Below are positions 17,409 to 26,331 of a stretch of 64,000 nucleotides of DNA, in pieces. Both the position numbers and the translations under genes were made by a program. The number at the start of each line of letters is the position of its first letter. Position 1 is the stretch's first letter. This DNA comes from Cybelea sp963824595 (GTDB taxonomy: Bacteria; Vulcanimicrobiota; Vulcanimicrobiia; Vulcanimicrobiales; Vulcanimicrobiaceae), in assembly GCA_963824595.1 (NCBI GenBank), contig CAWGPY010000003.1, positions 277,697-341,696 on the forward strand, written 5' to 3'. A model generated the notes under the pieces. The model did no database searches, was not told where the DNA came from, and worked only from the letters and a program-made list of their open reading frames with translations.

Positions 17409-18508
17409 AATTTACGATCCTCGACCGCTACATGCTCGCGGAGCTCGCGGGCCCGTTCGTCTTCGGACTCTCCGCGTTCATGCTGATCTTCGCGGCTACC
17501 GAGATTCTGAACATCGGCAAGCTGGTGAGCAACGACCACGCGCCGGTCTGGGCGGCGCTCTCGGTGTTCGTGTGGTCGCTGCCGGCCGACGTCGTGCTGG
17601 TGATCCCGATGGCGCTGCTGCTGGGCACGCTGCTCGCGGTACAGCGGCTCTCCGGCGAGAGCGAGCTCACCGCGATGAAGGCGGCGGGCATCACGTTCGC
17701 GCGCATCGTGGCGCCGCTGCTCGCGGTGGGGATCGTGATGTCGTTCGTCACGCTCTACCTGCAAGAGGGCGTCGTCCCCTACTCCAACGACCGGCTGATC
17801 GACATCGAGAACACCGTGATCAATCACGTCAGCGCCTTCAACCGCGACCTCACGGTCTCGGCGCCGCTGCCCGGCGGCGGGCGGCAGGTGACGATCGCGA
17901 CGGCCTACGAGCCCAACTCCCGCGCGCTGCTGCACGTGACGCTGATCCAGTACGACAACCACAACGAGCCGCGCCAGATCGTCTTCGCCGAGCGGGCGGA
18001 GTTCGCGGCGGAGAAGTGGACGTTGCAGAACTCGAGCGTCTACCGCTTCAATCCCGACGGCAGCATTCTGGCGGAGCCCAACATCGCGCAGCAGGAGGTT
18101 GAAATCGGCGAGAAGCCAACGGACCTGGTGAAGCGCATGAGCAACGACGATCCAGAAAACATGAGCCGGGCGCAGATCGCCGACGTCGTTCGCTCCGGCC
18201 AGCTGACGAAAAACCAGCTGCGCAAGTACGTCACCACCTACCAGGAGAAGCTCGCGCGCCCGTTCGCGTGCTTCGTGTTCATCCTCATCGCGATTCCGTT
18301 CGGCTTGCGCTCGATTCGCTCGAGCGGAAGCACCAGCTTGGGATTCGGCGTGTCGCTGGCGATCGTGTTCGTCTATTACGTCGTGATGACGGTCTGCACG
18401 TTTGCGGGCGAGGCGTTCCTCTCGTTCGCGTGGCTGTGGGCGTGGGCGCCGAACCTGCTCTTCACCGCGATCGGCCTCACGCGGCTGCGGCGCGCCGCGT
18501 TCCTATGA
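17405..18508 (+). CDS. LptF/LptG family permease (YjgP/YjgQ)
   Basis: A 367-residue permease with three N-terminal membrane segments, a periplasmic beta-jellyroll domain (about residues 130-270) and three C-terminal membrane segments, the LptF/LptG layout. The conserved opening ILDRYMLAEL is encoded before the first ATG (17432). The best-fitting start is ATA 17405, overlapping the lptB stop as ATAA. One base change would make it the ATGA overlap seen at other junctions here. If only canonical starts are allowed, the gene begins at 17432 and loses the LDRY motif. Only one LptF/G gene is present, so it may act as a homodimer or with a partner encoded elsewhere. Confidence 0.85.
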   Translation: MKFTILDRYMLAELAGPFVFGLSAFMLIFAATEILNIGKLVSNDHAPVWAALSVFVWSLPADVVLVIPMALLLGTLLAVQRLSGESELTAMKAAGITFARIVAPLLAVGIVMSFVTLYLQEGVVPYSNDRLIDIENTVINHVSAFNRDLTVSAPLPGGGRQVTIATAYEPNSRALLHVTLIQYDNHNEPRQIVFAERAEFAAEKWTLQNSSVYRFNPDGSILAEPNIAQQEVEIGEKPTDLVKRMSNDDPENMSRAQIADVVRSGQLTKNQLRKYVTTYQEKLARPFACFVFILIAIPFGLRSIRSSGSTSLGFGVSLAIVFVYYVVMTVCTFAGEAFLSFAWLWAWAPNLLFTAIGLTRLRRAAFL

Positions 18509-19443
18509 ATTTCGTCGAGGTCGTCCGCGGCATCGGGAACGTCTTGTTCGTCATGGCGATCGCCGGCGCGGTGGCCTACGTCGGCGACCGGGTGGGGCAT
18601 CAGGTCGGACGCCGGCGGCTGAGCCTGTACGGAATTCGCCCGCGCTACACCTCGACGATCATCGCCATCGCCACCGGCATGATCATCGCGCTGGTCGTCA
18701 CGCTGGTCGCGATCTTCGCGTCGCAGCAGGTAAAGACGGCGTTCTTCAAGCTCAGCTCGATCAACCAGCAGATCACCGAGCTGCAGTCGCGCCAGCGCGA
18801 CCTCGAGGCGAAGGTGAACACGGGCCGGCTCATCCTGCCGGTGGACACGCTGATGGTGCCGTTCTACCGCATCATCCCGCAGTCGGCGCCGCCGGCGCAG
18901 CGGCTCGCGACGATCCGCGACTACTACGCGTTTGCGGTGAAGTACGTCAACGCCACCTATCCGCGTCTCGGCCTGCGGCCCTACGCGAAGCCGGCGGACG
19001 TGGACAAGAAGCTCGAAGGCCTGGCGAACAACCTGACCACGGCCGCGGAGCTCTCGCAGGCCGGCGTCATGCTCACCGTCACCTCCGACCAGAATCTGTT
19101 CGAGAACGATCAGATCCACTTCGCGATCAACGTGACGGCCGACGTCCGCTACTTCACGAAGAACCAGGTAATCGCACAGCTCGTGATTCCGGGCAAGAGC
19201 GGCGCGAGCATCAACATCGCGCTGGTGCAGCTCGAGAACTACGTCTCGGTGACCGCACGGCGCCTCGCGCTGCCGCCCTTCCTCTCCGGCGTGCAGCCCA
19301 CGCAGCTGATACCCGACTCGAAGCAGATGCAAGAGCGCCTGGCCAAGCCCGGCACCTATCTGCTGACGGCGTTCGCGGCCGAAGACTTCTACCCGCACGT
19401 CGGCGGCATCCCGATCGTCATCGTGCTCACCCAGCGGCCGTGA
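18505..19443 (+). CDS. DUF3084 membrane-anchored protein
   Basis: A 312-residue protein with a GDRVGHQVGRRRLSLYGIRP motif near residue 30, the signature of DUF3084, flanked by two hydrophobic helices (residues about 8-27 and 50-72). A short coiled coil (about 80-105, QQITELQSRQRDLEAKV) and a long non-cytoplasmic domain follow. The family is mainly known from Cyanobacteria and other deep-branching groups, with unknown function. It starts at an ATGA overlap with lptF/G and ends in a GTGA overlap with a YqgF-like gene, a pairing I recall from Cyanobacteria. A role in envelope maintenance is inferred only from context. Confidence 0.8.
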   Translation: MNFVEVVRGIGNVLFVMAIAGAVAYVGDRVGHQVGRRRLSLYGIRPRYTSTIIAIATGMIIALVVTLVAIFASQQVKTAFFKLSSINQQITELQSRQRDLEAKVNTGRLILPVDTLMVPFYRIIPQSAPPAQRLATIRDYYAFAVKYVNATYPRLGLRPYAKPADVDKKLEGLANNLTTAAELSQAGVMLTVTSDQNLFENDQIHFAINVTADVRYFTKNQVIAQLVIPGKSGASINIALVQLENYVSVTARRLALPPFLSGVQPTQLIPDSKQMQERLAKPGTYLLTAFAAEDFYPHVGGIPIVIVLTQRP

Positions 19444-19865
19444 ACCTCGACGGCGCCGCGGTTCTCGGCGTCGACCCCGGCCGCAGCAAGGCCGGATACG
19501 CGCTCGTCGCGCGGACGGGGGCCGTGATGACCGCGGGCATCGAACCGATCGAGCGCCTGCACGCGCGGCTCGTCGAGTTGGTGGCGCGCAGCCGCGTGGA
19601 CGCCATCGCGCTGGGCGGCGGCACGAACGTCCGGGCGATCAAGGCGGCGCTCGAGGGGCTGGGGCCGCCGATCCACCTGGTGGACGAGTACGAGACGACC
19701 CGCGCCGCCCGCGGCCTCTACTTCGCGGAGCACCCCCCGCGGGGGTGGCGCCGGCTGGTGCCGCTGGGGCTGCAGCTGCCCGACCGGCCCATTGACGATT
19801 ATGCCGCCATCCTGATCGCCCGGCGCTTCCTCGCAAGGGGAGCGACGCCCCGACGACCAAGCTAA
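19440..19865 (+). CDS. YqgF/RuvC-like RNase H-fold nuclease, cyanobacterial type
   Basis: A 141-residue protein starting at GTG 19440. RNase H-fold acidic residues are seen in VLGVDPGRSKAG, LVDEYETTRAARG and RPIDDYAAILIARRFL. The HPPRGWRRLVPLGLQLPDRPIDD block matches the cyanobacterial YqgF-like subgroup, distinct from the housekeeping RuvX/YqgF, which begins with a GLDxG motif. Housekeeping YqgF matures 16S rRNA. Whether this variant does so or acts as a nuclease on DNA is unknown. It is the last gene of the long envelope operon. Confidence 0.75.
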   Translation: MNLDGAAVLGVDPGRSKAGYALVARTGAVMTAGIEPIERLHARLVELVARSRVDAIALGGGTNVRAIKAALEGLGPPIHLVDEYETTRAARGLYFAEHPPRGWRRLVPLGLQLPDRPIDDYAAILIARRFLARGATPRRPS

Positions 19866-19939
19866 GTAGCCCCGCGTCGGCGTTCCGAAGCACACGGCAT
19901 CAATTCGGCGATTCGAACGTCGGGGGAGCGGAGGACTTT

Positions 19940-21025
19940 TTGCGACGGGTCGTCGGCATCGTGGCAGCGGCAGCGCTAGCGTCAGCGTTGTCTTTCAGCG
20001 TTGCCTCGGCCGCCGATTTGTCCACGGCGACGGGCTCGCTCGACATCGGATCCGCCCTGATGCTCAGCCTCTTCGGCGAGACGTCCGACGCGAGCGCATC
20101 GTTCGCCGCGGCGCAAGGCGACCGCACCAGCGAGTCGCCGTTCCGCGATCTCGCGCTCGCGATCCGCTCGAGCCAGCCGGTGCCCGATTTCGCGACGGCG
20201 GCTGCTGCGTTCTCGCAAGACCGCATCGCGCTCACCGATCTCTATAGCACGCGCAACTCGGTGCGCTTCACGCCGTCGACGACGCCGCGCGACGACGTGG
20301 TCGCGCTGATGCCGTCGAGCGCGCTCTTCACCGCCGCGTACCAGCCCGTCGATCCCACGCCCAGCATCTCGCCGGGACCGGGAACGCTGGCCTTCGCGCC
20401 GGCCGCCCCGTCGGCGCCGTCCGACAGCCTCGCGCTCGACGAGCACGCCGCGACGATGTTGGCGCCGGCCAAGCCGCAGATCGGGCCGGTGCGCTTCGAG
20501 AGCCACTCCGACACGAGCGCCTCGGTCACCACGCCGAAGCTGGATCTGGCGAACAGCACGTACGGCGCGGGCGCCAACTTCGACGTGCGCGCCGGCAAGC
20601 GCAACGTCAGCGTCAATCTCTCGAGCGAGTACGACACGATCAACGCGGGCGGCGGCTTCTCCGCGCTCTCGCTGGGCTCGTCGTCGTGGCAGCTGCCCGG
20701 CGGCGCGCCGATCGTGCTTCCCAACGACGCCGGGCTCAACCGCCTCTCGTTCGGCGCGGGCGTCGCGGTGCCGGTGATGCACGGGCTGACGCTCAATCTG
20801 AACTATGCCGCGCAGCGGCTCTACAACGGATACGGCGCGCCCGGCCTGGTGAACCTCGACGCGGTGAACAACTCGGTCGGAGGCGGCCTCACGTTCCACA
20901 TCCCCGACTCGTCGAGCTCGCTCTCGATCTCGGCGTACCAGGACCGCTACGGCGACAGCCTGCTGCCGATCGCCAACGGATCCACGCAGACGCGCGAGGA
21001 CGTCAACTTCACCGTCAAGTTCTAG
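19940..21025 (+). CDS. Putative outer-membrane beta-barrel protein
   Basis: A TTG at 19940 with a GGAGCGGAGG ribosome site just upstream opens a 361-residue protein. It has a signal peptide (VAAAALASALSFSVASA), a low-complexity Ser/Pro/Ala segment to about residue 180, and a C-terminal half of alternating polar and hydrophobic residues with a terminal Phe (VNFTVKF). The latter pattern fits transmembrane beta-strands of an outer-membrane barrel. I do not recognise a named family. It lies alone after the Lpt cluster and 10 bases before a TPR gene. Confidence 0.5.
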   Translation: MRRVVGIVAAAALASALSFSVASAADLSTATGSLDIGSALMLSLFGETSDASASFAAAQGDRTSESPFRDLALAIRSSQPVPDFATAAAAFSQDRIALTDLYSTRNSVRFTPSTTPRDDVVALMPSSALFTAAYQPVDPTPSISPGPGTLAFAPAAPSAPSDSLALDEHAATMLAPAKPQIGPVRFESHSDTSASVTTPKLDLANSTYGAGANFDVRAGKRNVSVNLSSEYDTINAGGGFSALSLGSSSWQLPGGAPIVLPNDAGLNRLSFGAGVAVPVMHGLTLNLNYAAQRLYNGYGAPGLVNLDAVNNSVGGGLTFHIPDSSSSLSISAYQDRYGDSLLPIANGSTQTREDVNFTVKF

Positions 21026-21035
21026 GGGCGCCGGC

Positions 21036-21908
21036 GTGAGCGCTCGCCGCTACGGCTTCGTGCGATTCGCCGCGCTGATCTTGGGCGCGGCGTTGTTGTT
21101 CGCGTTCGGCGCGATTCAGCTCGCCTCCGACGCGCTCGCCTCGACGGCCGCCGCGCCCGGCACGCTGCCCACGCGCGTTCCCGCGAGCTTCGGGCGCGCC
21201 GTCTATCGCGCGCTCGGCCGCATCGCGCCCGCGCCCTACGTCGAGAGCACGCTCGCGCGCGACGCGCTGGCGCGCGGCGACGTACGCGCGGCCGAGCGCT
21301 ACGCGCTGCGCCTTCCCGCTTCGCCGGCCCGCGACGAGCTGCTGGCGCGCGTCGCGCTGGCGCGCGGCGACGCCGTGCTCGCGAACGAGTATTTCCTCGC
21401 CGCCCCGGACCCCGACGCCGTAGACGCGGCCGCGCAGGCGCTGGTGCACCGCGATCCGGCCGCGGCCTACGCGCTGGAGGCGTTGCTGCGGGCCGCGCTC
21501 GCGCGCGGCGGCACCCATCCCGACGCGGTGGCTCAGGCGTACTGGCGCATGGGCGTGCTCGCCAACGAGACGGCGTTTCGCGCGGTGCCGGGCAGCCCGG
21601 CGCAGCGCGCGTGGCTGCGGCGCGGGCTGCAATCGTTCGAGGCCGCGGTGAGCCTCGCACCGCTCTCCGAACGCTACGTCGTGTCGGCGGCGAATCAGGC
21701 CGACCTGCTGGGCGACCGCCGGCGTGCGGCCGAGCTGTTCGCGCAGGGCGTCGCGATCGATCCGGCCGGCGCCGACGCGATCGCCGGCCTCGGCGTGATC
21801 GCGTGGGAGAACGGCGACCCGGCCGCCGCGCGCGTCTATCTGGCGCGCGCGCGGCGCATCGCTCCGGACTCGCGGATGGTGCGCGCGCTGGAACGCGACC
21901 TGCGGTGA
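21036..21908 (+). CDS. Membrane-anchored TPR-like protein
   Basis: A 290-residue protein (GTG start) with one N-terminal transmembrane helix (FAALILGAALLFAFGAIQLA) and a helical, Ala-rich remainder with TPR spacing; GDRRRAAELFAQGVAIDPAGADA near residue 230 reads as a typical TPR. Such proteins commonly scaffold complexes at the membrane. It ends in a GTGA overlap with a glycosyltransferase gene, which suggests co-translation and a shared glycan or envelope role (inference). Confidence 0.6.
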   Translation: MSARRYGFVRFAALILGAALLFAFGAIQLASDALASTAAAPGTLPTRVPASFGRAVYRALGRIAPAPYVESTLARDALARGDVRAAERYALRLPASPARDELLARVALARGDAVLANEYFLAAPDPDAVDAAAQALVHRDPAAAYALEALLRAALARGGTHPDAVAQAYWRMGVLANETAFRAVPGSPAQRAWLRRGLQSFEAAVSLAPLSERYVVSAANQADLLGDRRRAAELFAQGVAIDPAGADAIAGLGVIAWENGDPAAARVYLARARRIAPDSRMVRALERDLR

Positions 21909-22927
21909 AGGTTGCGCTCGACGCGCAGCTGACGGTGGGAACGGCGACGGGCATCGGCGAGTACGTGCGCGGCTTGGCCGGCGCGCTGCGGGCGCGCGGC
22001 GTGGACGTCGTCGAGCTGCGCGAGCCCGCGCTGGATCCGTGGCGCTTCGACCGGCGCGTCTGGTGGGATCAGGCCCTGCTCCCGCGGCGCGCGCGCGCGA
22101 GCGGCGCCGAGCTGCTGCACTGCGCGGCGGGCACCGTTCCGCTGATGGCCCGCCTGCCGGTCGTCGTGACCGTGCACGACGTCGCGTGGCATCGCGCCCA
22201 GGCGCACGCGCCGGCGTACGCGCGCTACTACTTCGGGCCGTTCTCGCTGCGGCGCTATCGCAGCGCCGCGCGCGTCGTCGCCGACTCGGAGTTCTCGCGC
22301 CGCGAGCTGCTGGGGCTGCTGCCGGGATTCGACGCGACGCGCGTCCACGTGGTGTATCCGGGGGTCGCGGCCGACTTCGGCGCCGTCGCGCGCCGCGGCG
22401 ACGGGCGCACGATCCTGGCCGTCGGAACGATCGAGCGGCGCAAGAACCTCGAGCTGCTGGTCCGCGCGCTCGCACGGCTGCCGCAGGCGCGCCTGGTCGC
22501 GGTCGGGCCGCCGACGCCCTATGCGGCGCGCTGCGCGGCGCTCGCGCGCGAGCTCGGGGTGGAGGAACGCGTCGAGATGCCCGGCTACGTGCCGCGCGCC
22601 GATCTGCTGGCGCTCTACGAACGCTGCGCCGTCGCCGCCGTCCCCTCGCGCTACGAAGGCTTCGGCTACGCCGCCGCGCAGGCGCTCTGCGCCGGCGTGC
22701 CCTGCGTGGTGTCGGACAGCAGCTCGCTGCCCGAGATCGCGCGCGGCGACGCGCCGGCGCTTCCGGTGGACGACGTCGCTGCGTGGTGCGCGGCGCTGGC
22801 CGCCGCGCTGCGCGGCGACGAAGACGCGCGTGCGGCGCGCGCGCGCGACGGCGCTATCGCGCGCTTCGGCTGGGACGCGAGCGCGCGCCGGATGGAGGCG
22901 GTCTACGCCGCGTCAGTAGACGGGTGA
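21905..22927 (+). CDS. Glycosyltransferase family 4 protein
   Basis: A 340-residue GT-B enzyme. The N-domain has a GIGEYVRGL glycine loop and VVTVHDVAWHRA. The C-domain has ILAVGTIERRKNLELLVRAL, SRYEGFGYAAAQALCAGVPCVVS and SSLPE, the nucleotide-sugar binding signature of GT4 enzymes. It is soluble or peripherally bound and likely transfers a hexose to a lipid-linked glycan; the donor and acceptor are unknown. The GTG start overlaps the TPR stop. Its last 15 bases overlap the end of the convergent gene. Confidence 0.85.
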   Translation: MKVALDAQLTVGTATGIGEYVRGLAGALRARGVDVVELREPALDPWRFDRRVWWDQALLPRRARASGAELLHCAAGTVPLMARLPVVVTVHDVAWHRAQAHAPAYARYYFGPFSLRRYRSAARVVADSEFSRRELLGLLPGFDATRVHVVYPGVAADFGAVARRGDGRTILAVGTIERRKNLELLVRALARLPQARLVAVGPPTPYAARCAALARELGVEERVEMPGYVPRADLLALYERCAVAAVPSRYEGFGYAAAQALCAGVPCVVSDSSSLPEIARGDAPALPVDDVAAWCAALAAALRGDEDARAARARDGAIARFGWDASARRMEAVYAASVDG

Positions 22928-24568
22928 GCCGGGCGCGCCGGGCGCGACGCTGCCGTCGTCGGGCGCGAACACGAGCCGCACGGGCAGGCTCGAGCCGGCC
23001 TCGGGCATCGTGACGATCGTGACGCGCACGAAGCCGTGCGCCGGCACGACGTACTGCCGGATCTTGTAGCGCGAGTAGGGCGGCACTTGGTGCGACTGCA
23101 CCAGCACGCCGTCGATCAGATACGTACCGGTTGCGCGCCCCCCGCGCGGGTTCTCGTAGATGGCGATCGCGCGCGGCGAGCCGTTCGGGTTCGCCACGGT
23201 GACCACGAACGATTGCAGCACGCCGTAGTCGCCCGCGAGCGCCTGGCCCTGCAGGTGATTCGGCAGCGGCAGCTCGCCGACCGGAAGCTCGAGATACTCG
23301 TCGTCCACCTTCCACTGCCGCGCGAAGTGAAACTCCGCGATCGGATAGATGCCGCGCGCGTGCTTGTGCGTGCCCTCGAGCAGCTCGGCGCTCGCGATCG
23401 CGGCGTCGGTGTTCTGGTCGGCGTTCTGCGCGAAGAGCGTGAGATGCACGTTCCCGCCGGAGAGCACGCGAAGCTGCAGTAGGTTGCACACGATGCTGCC
23501 GGGCGGCATGTCCTGTTCGACGATCGCGGTGGTGCTGTTGCCGGGCAGCGTCAGCAGCCGCCCCTGGTTCTGCACCACGTTGATGAGGAATCGTTTGGTC
23601 GCTGTGTGCCCGACGTCCATCTCGTTCGACGACGGGCCGCCGCGGCCGCTGATGAACTGCACGATGGACGGCTCGCGCGACTGATTCTCCGCGCGCAGCA
23701 CGACGCGTCGCTCCGGCTGACCGGGCGGATTGTAGTGGAAGTAGAGAAAGCGCGACGGGGCCCCGGATCGCAGATCGGCCGTGAACAGCATGCCGTCCTC
23801 GGTGAGCCGTTCCGGATAGTCGCTGACCATCAGCGAGTCGGGTGAGATGCGTGGCACCGCGACGTTCTGCACGTCAACGTGCGTCGAGCCGTCAACCTCG
23901 AACAGGTCGTTGCCCTGGATCAGCACCGGAACGTCGAAGCCCGCGACGTCGTCTTGATCGAGCATCCGGTGCATCGGAACGTCGTCGGACGAGACCACGA
24001 CCTGCGCTCCGGGCCGCGGCCGCGCGGCGTCTCTCACCGCGCGCGCCACCTGCTCGCGCACGAAGTCGGGCGACGCGGGATCGCCGGTGAGCGAGAGCGA
24101 GACGCGCGACGCGATCGCGCCGGCGTAATACGCCACGCGAACGGCCACGTCGCGCTGCAGGCCGCGCGCGTCGGCGATGGTGATCACGGTCGTACCCGGG
24201 CTCTTCCCGCTGACGGTGACGCGCTGCGACGCCTGATCCACGTAGACGCTCGCGATCGCCGGATCGTGCACGGTGGCCGTCAGCGGCGCGATGGCCGAAC
24301 CGACGGTGAGATCCACCGGCGATCCGACCGGCACCGACGCCGATGCGGGCGTCACGACGATCGGCGGCGGCGTGGCCGCCGGCCCGGCGCTGGGCGGCGG
24401 GGCCACGTTCGGCGGTGCGGGCGAGCCCGGCGACGCGACGGGCGACGCGACGGCAGAGGGCGACGGCGACGGCGTGGGCGACGCGGATTGAAGCGGTGCT
24501 GCGGCGACGAGGGTGAGTGAGACCGCGATGAACAGCGCGGCCGTGGGAGCCTGGCGGCTCCTATGCAA
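22913..24568 (-). CDS. Secreted protein with Pro/Ser-rich linker and Ig-like segment, function unknown
   Basis: A 551-residue exported protein. A signal peptide (LFIAVSLTLVAAA) is followed by about 40 residues of Pro/Ser/Ala linker. Residues about 70-140 (ITVTPASASVPVGSPVDLTV style with VSGKSPGTTVITIAD) resemble bacterial Ig-like (Big_2/pilus-type) domains. The remaining 400 residues are beta-rich with no family I recognise. The start overlaps the stop of recQ by 8 bases on the same strand, and the 3' end overlaps the convergent GT4 gene. A surface or cell-wall location is plausible. Confidence 0.55.
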   Translation of the reverse strand: MHRSRQAPTAALFIAVSLTLVAAAPLQSASPTPSPSPSAVASPVASPGSPAPPNVAPPPSAGPAATPPPIVVTPASASVPVGSPVDLTVGSAIAPLTATVHDPAIASVYVDQASQRVTVSGKSPGTTVITIADARGLQRDVAVRVAYYAGAIASRVSLSLTGDPASPDFVREQVARAVRDAARPRPGAQVVVSSDDVPMHRMLDQDDVAGFDVPVLIQGNDLFEVDGSTHVDVQNVAVPRISPDSLMVSDYPERLTEDGMLFTADLRSGAPSRFLYFHYNPPGQPERRVVLRAENQSREPSIVQFISGRGGPSSNEMDVGHTATKRFLINVVQNQGRLLTLPGNSTTAIVEQDMPPGSIVCNLLQLRVLSGGNVHLTLFAQNADQNTDAAIASAELLEGTHKHARGIYPIAEFHFARQWKVDDEYLELPVGELPLPNHLQGQALAGDYGVLQSFVVTVANPNGSPRAIAIYENPRGGRATGTYLIDGVLVQSHQVPPYSRYKIRQYVVPAHGFVRVTIVTMPEAGSSLPVRLVFAPDDGSVAPGAPGSPVY

Positions 24569-26204
24569 TTTGTTCTTCGGCGCCGCCGTGATTGACGGCC
24601 GATGCTAGAAGCGTCTTGTAACCGACGCTGGGAAAGAGTACCGTCACGAGATCGCGTTCCGCGCGTTCGACGGTTCCGACGCCGAACTTCGGATGGTTGA
24701 CGACGTCGGCGATCTTGAACCCGCCCGTCGTCGCGCCCGCTTCGCGGCCGATGCGCCGCGCCCGCAGGCAGCTGTCGCACGCGCCGCAGTTCGTGCGCTC
24801 GAAGTCCTCGCCGAAATAGTTGAGGATGAAGCGGCGGCGGCACGAGGTGGTCTCCGCGTACTGCAGCATCATCGCGAGCTTGCTCTGATCGTACGACTTC
24901 TTCGTTTCGTAGTTCGCGAGGTTCAGCATCAGGTCGCGGTGCTTGCGCACGGCCTCGGTCAGGCCGTAGGCCGACTTACCGACGTGTTCGATGTAGCCCG
25001 ACTTCTTGAGCAGCGCGAGGATCACTTTCAGCTTCGTCAGGGGCAGCTGCAGGATCTTGCGCAGGTCGATCATCGAGACGCCGGCGGTCTGGTCGCCGAA
25101 GACTTCGATCGTGCCGAAGACCCGCTGCACTTCCTCGACGTCGGGATACTTGCCGGTGAGGAAGTAGTTCTGCACGCGCGTGTCGCTCATGCGATAGATC
25201 AGGATGCAGCGCGACGCGAGCCCGTCGCGGCCGGCGCGCCCCGCCTCTTGCGTGTAGGCCTCGACCGAGCCCGGCAGATCGTAGTGCACCACGAAGCGGA
25301 TGTTCGGCTTGTCGATGCCCAGGCCGAACGCGTTGGTCGCCACGACGGCGCGGATCGCCTCGTCCATGAACAGATTGTGGACCGACGTGCGGTCTTCTTT
25401 ATGCAGCTTCGAGTGGTAGACGGCCGCGGGGATGCCGAGCTCCCGCGCCAGATACGACTGCACCTCGAGCGCGTTCTTGATCGTGGCGGTATAGATGATG
25501 CCGGTGCCTTCCAGCGCGCCGTCGCCGTCGAACAGCGAGGAGAGAATCTTGAGCTTGTCGGCTTCCTTCTCGGCCTTGCGCGCTTCGTACACCAGGTTGG
25601 GCCGGTCGAACCCGCGGACGATCGGCTTGACCGTATCTATGCCGAGCTGGTGCAGGATGTCTTCGCGCACCGACGGGGTCGCGGTGGCCGTGAGCGCGAG
25701 CACGGTGGGATGGCCGAGCTTTCCGATCACGCCGCCGAGCGCGAGATAGGCGGGGCGGAAGTCGTGGCCCCACTGGCTGATGCAGTGCGCCTCGTCCACG
25801 ACGAAGAGCGGAACGTCGATGGACTGCAGCAGCTTCAAGAAGCCTTCGTCCTCGAGCTTCTCGGGCGTCGTGTAGACGATGCGCAGCGTTCCCGACGCGA
25901 TGCGTTCGCGCGCGCGCACCTCTTGATCTTCGGAGAGGGTCGAGTTGAGCGCCACGACGTCGGTGATGCCGCGGTCGCGCAGCATATCGAGCTGATCCTT
26001 CATCAGCGCGATCAGCGGGCTGACGACGACCGTGGTGCCGCGGAGCAGCAGCGCGGGGAGCTGATACGTCAAGCTCTTACCGGCGCCCGTCGCCAGAATT
26101 GCGAGCGTGTCGTGACCTTGCAGGACACGAGACACGACCTCTTCTTGGCCGGGGTAGAAACCGGCAAAACCGAACTTCTCTTGGAGCGCTGCGCGCAAAT
26201 CCAC
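24561..26204 (-). CDS. recQ: RecQ-family DNA helicase with PcrA/UvrD-like C-terminal domain
   Basis: An ATP-dependent 3'-5' helicase for recombination repair. Motifs include Walker A ATGAGKSLTYQ, DEAH (VVDEAHCISQWGHDFRP), LTATATPSVREDI, and motif VI QEAGRAGRDG. RecQ zinc-binding cysteines appear in TSCRRRFILNYFG and CGACDSC. In place of a standard HRDC domain, the last 55 residues contain FKIADVVNHPKFGVGTVERA and VTVLFPSVGYKTL. These match the Tudor-like C-terminal domain of PcrA/UvrD that binds RNA polymerase. GTG 26204 was preferred; a TTG at 26255 would add 17 residues. It diverges from dnaX. Confidence 0.92.
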   Translation of the reverse strand: MDLRAALQEKFGFAGFYPGQEEVVSRVLQGHDTLAILATGAGKSLTYQLPALLLRGTTVVVSPLIALMKDQLDMLRDRGITDVVALNSTLSEDQEVRARERIASGTLRIVYTTPEKLEDEGFLKLLQSIDVPLFVVDEAHCISQWGHDFRPAYLALGGVIGKLGHPTVLALTATATPSVREDILHQLGIDTVKPIVRGFDRPNLVYEARKAEKEADKLKILSSLFDGDGALEGTGIIYTATIKNALEVQSYLARELGIPAAVYHSKLHKEDRTSVHNLFMDEAIRAVVATNAFGLGIDKPNIRFVVHYDLPGSVEAYTQEAGRAGRDGLASRCILIYRMSDTRVQNYFLTGKYPDVEEVQRVFGTIEVFGDQTAGVSMIDLRKILQLPLTKLKVILALLKKSGYIEHVGKSAYGLTEAVRKHRDLMLNLANYETKKSYDQSKLAMMLQYAETTSCRRRFILNYFGEDFERTNCGACDSCLRARRIGREAGATTGGFKIADVVNHPKFGVGTVERAERDLVTVLFPSVGYKTLLASAVNHGGAEEQIA

Positions 26205-26331
26205 GGGTAGCTTTCTTATACCAAAATTAGCCAAACGTTGCTGCCTGGGAAGCAACTCTCATAACCGCTACGCGGACCGACTCGTTGCAACCATACCCTC
26301 CGGCAGGCGCCTCGAAACGGCCTGCTAAAGT
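26205..26331. promoter_or_regulatory. Divergent intergenic region between recQ and dnaX
   Basis: This 127-base gap should hold both promoters. It is more AT-rich than its surroundings near 26215-26240. No confident promoter pair, operator or RNA element could be picked out by eye. Confidence 0.3.
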
